Shown one piece after another: positions 61,311 through 64,000 of a stretch of DNA of 64,000 nucleotides. The notes below the pieces were generated by a model, which saw only the letters and a program-made list of their open reading frames with translations, ran no database searches and had not been told where the DNA came from. A program made the translations under genes and the position numbers. The stretch is from Welwitschia mirabilis (taxonomy: Eukaryota > Gnetophyta > Gnetopsida > Welwitschiales), in assembly GCA_051453625.1 (NCBI GenBank), contig JBOZIK010000001.1:282531262-282595261 (forward strand), in the 5' to 3' direction. The stretch's first letter is position 1. Every line of letters begins with the position of its first letter.

Positions 61311-63780
61311 AACGCTAGTATAAACATGTATTCTCTTATAAGAATTATCACTACATAAAAGATCTTTAAAGCTTTGTATGTTCAGATTGACATGGATATT
61401 TATATTTTTATTTGGTCATTATTACATATAATACATCAATTTCTTAAAATTTGATTTCTTTATTCTATTATATTACTAGAGAGATAAATGTTTGCAACAT
61501 ATTTTTTTAGTTTAATTTGATGTTATATTTTACATTCAAATTGCACTATAATTCAAGAGAAATTTCATTTAGTTATTACAAGTAAAATTTTTAAGCATAT
61601 TATTTTGAAAGATGCATATATTTCTAAAATATATTTTTTCAATCTAATGTTGTAATTATTATTAAAAGTTAAATTGTAATATGAGAGATAATGAAAGCCT
61701 TATAATTCACTAAAAGAAAAGTAAGAAATTTATGATGTTTCTATAATAGGATGCAAGCTATGAATTTTTATGTAATATTAGTAAATTAGATAATATAGCA
61801 TCTTATGTACATTTAAGACCTAATCAAAGAAATTAGTTTTATTGTTTATGAGTACAAAGAGGCTAAGAAAAAGCTTAAACACATTATGGATCTTTGGTCG
61901 ATGAATTAATACCAGAATCATTAATGTCTAGATAATAAAAAATGTCTAGTAACTAAAACAAATTTATTGAACAATTTTAAAATTATTTAATCATATTATA
62001 ACAATTAAGTTTATCTAAAGCATTAGTGTAAGATGGATCATTCTTAGACATTTTGATGCCTTCTCCTTAATAAAGGGTGGATGGACGTGGAAGATAAAAG
62101 TGAAAAATAATAGAAACTACTGAGAAAATGATAGAATAATTGTGAAATATGGCTAAAGTAATTGAACATTCTCCAAAAGTAAAGCACATGACAAAAACAT
62201 AATAGAATCTAAAAAGAAGAATGGATTTAAAGGATTTATTTATATTTTTTTCATGTAAGGGATTTAGATTCTTTTATTAATTGATAATAGGATTCAATAT
62301 GTTAAAAGGTACCTAAAGAAGTTAAAAATACATTAATTTTTAACTATTTTTCACATTTTCCAATATTATTCTAGAGGATTGCACTGTAACACAATTACCA
62401 TAGGGTCTAATATTTATTTTAATACTTGTTAATATAAAATATAATAAGTCTAATATCTTAGAGAGGTTAAAAACAACTAAGCATTATCTGAGTAATACTT
62501 AATACAACCAAATTTCTCCTAAAGGAGAAATCTACTGAAGCCAATAAAGGGTTCTCCTTTTGTGTTTAGCTTTACATAATGATATTATAAAAATTTAGTA
62601 ATGGATGAGGTGAAGCAACTATTACAATTGTTGTATATTCTAGATATCATATAATTATCATTACATCTTATTAAATGTTGCCTATCAAGGATACTTTATA
62701 TTTAGCTCCATTATTATTAGAATCATCATAAAAAGGAATATTAGATGACCAATAGGTTGCATCATGTGATTTGCCTTGTTGCTAAGGTTTTGTGTTAATA
62801 GATGCCAATTCAAATAATAAGATGAAGGGATTTTCATCTCTCAATGTTTACTTGAGAGAATCCTTACTCTTGTATAGTACCATTGAAACTCATCATGATT
62901 AATGTCTTTATTATTAACCATAACATAAAATATCAAGAATTTCAATTTAAGTATTTTCACAATCATCTAACCAAGCACTTGAAATTAACATAAAATATCT
63001 TTAAGTAAAATGTAATATGTTGCACATCCTATAAAACTCTGAATAAATATATCAAAGGTTGTAAAAAAGATAAATGTCATTAATTCTTTTATTATAAATA
63101 AATATAAATACTTTTTACTATATTTTTATCAATCTTATGATATTTATTGGATCATGTAAGGAATATTTTAAGAAAATGAAAATATATACTTAGCTAATTG
63201 AATAGATATCTAATATAGTCTTTTCACTTATCATATATAATACTATTAACACACGTATAAGTAGTTTATGAAGAGTCTTCAAAGCTTAATTAGTATTGAT
63301 ATTAATAATATCATAGAGTGATAGAATTTTATTATATCATACTGAGTTGCTTTAAGCTCTAACGTTTTAACAGGTTATGGTTAATATCATAATAATCCTG
63401 AGTATATTATATCTTTAGATATTTGAAATAACAACTATTATGATATCTACTATAGGAGGTGCTATTACAAACATATTATACATGCATATTAGTAATGATA
63501 TACACATCAATGCAATTAAAACAAGAAGCATCATGTACCAAAACCCTATTTNNNNNNNNNNNNNNNNNNNNNNNNNNNNNNNNNNNNNNNNNNNNNNNNN
63601 NNNNNNNNNNNNNNNNNNNNNNNNNNNNNNNNNNNNNNNNNNNNNNNNNNNATGATATACATATCAATGCAATTAAAAAAGAAGTATCATGTACTAAAAC
63701 CTTGTTTAATAATGAAAACCATAAGATTTAGATAAAAATAAATGAATAAATAAATAAATTAAAGGAAAAAGTAAGGTTGT
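61311..63780. other. Unassigned AT-rich DNA
   Basis: No coding relic, RNA gene or clear repeat is seen apart from the contig overlap 63495-63551 with 63652-63708 around the gap at 63552-63651. Confidence 0.5.
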
Positions 63781-63785
63781 GGTAA

Positions 63786-64000
63786 TACTACAAGAAATAG
63801 AGGCTTTTAAGGCATTTATTTAAATAAACACCTTAATCATAGGACATTTTAAGGCATTCATTTCAATAAAATCCTTGCAAAAAAAAAAGGTATAACTTTT
63901 TTAAGGTGCTTTTTAAATAAACACCTTAAAAGCCCATGTGAAATGTTTTTAAGACATTTATAAATTAATGTCTTAAATGTTTCTAGTCTTTCAAGGCACT
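63786..64000 (+). mobile_element. Terminus of a CACTA (En/Spm-type) DNA transposon
   Basis: TACTACAAGAAATAG at 63786 matches the plant CACTA terminal repeat CACTACAAGAAA with one C-to-T change at the first base. Inside it lie several short imperfect inverted repeats built on TTAAGGCATTT and AAACACCTTAA: 63808-63836, about 63850-63864, 63900-63931 and 63949-63978. Clustered subterminal repeats are typical of this superfamily, where they bind the element's regulatory protein. The element continues past the window, so transposase content and the other end are unknown. The three bases before it (TAA) would be the target duplication. Confidence 0.7.

Overview
The window is AT-rich nuclear DNA from a land plant, in a region made of old transposable elements. 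The evidence is decayed Ty3/gypsy, L1-type LINE and CACTA sequence, a tRNA-Met-type primer site, and no compact or operon-like gene order. I cannot name the species. I find no intact protein-coding gene, no tRNA or rRNA, and no CRISPR. Most long frames that could be called here run through N blocks, so they are not genes. | Assembly: there are 29 N blocks, and 18 of them are exactly 100 Ns. At nearly all of those 18, the sequence just before the gap is repeated, with a few percent difference, just after it. These look like unmerged contig ends or alternative haplotypes, not biological tandem duplications. About 8 kb of the window is counted twice in this way. | Layout: 1-4.0 kb, the 3' part of a plus-strand LTR retrotransposon (decayed frame, purine tract, possible LTR). 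8.7-10.9 kb, a minus-strand Ty3/gypsy gag-protease remnant with no reverse transcriptase seen. 11.2-12.1 kb, a purine-rich block, then about 9 kb of very AT-rich DNA with nothing I can name. 21.6-25.0 kb, a minus-strand LTR element of unknown coding content. 25.3-28.5 kb, a plus-strand L1-type LINE ORF2. 29.5-29.9 kb, a CT-rich block. 33-37 kb, a dispersed repeat (second copy at 60-61.3 kb) split by an inserted element. 40.05-43.16 kb, a probable non-autonomous LTR retrotransposon with about 206-bp LTRs and an internal 19-bp minisatellite, lying inside a minus-strand LINE of a non-L1 type (43.2-46.5 kb). 49.85-49.96 kb, a fossil DnaJ J-domain exon ending in an intact-looking splice donor. 50-52.4 kb, unidentified coding-like minus-strand sequence. 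52.5-59.6 kb, a minus-strand L1-type LINE with ORF1 and ORF2. 63.79 kb to the end, one terminus of a CACTA-type DNA transposon. | Common thread: every coding relic is broken, and mostly by C-to-T or G-to-A changes. Tryptophan codons became TGA or TAG, glutamine codons became TAA or TAG, all four ligands of a zinc knuckle were lost, and the J-domain HPD motif reads YSN. This is what long-term deamination of methylated cytosine in silenced DNA produces. I see no convincing new biological system. The most useful observations are the nested elements, the fossil J-domain exon, the systematic decay and the assembly duplications.
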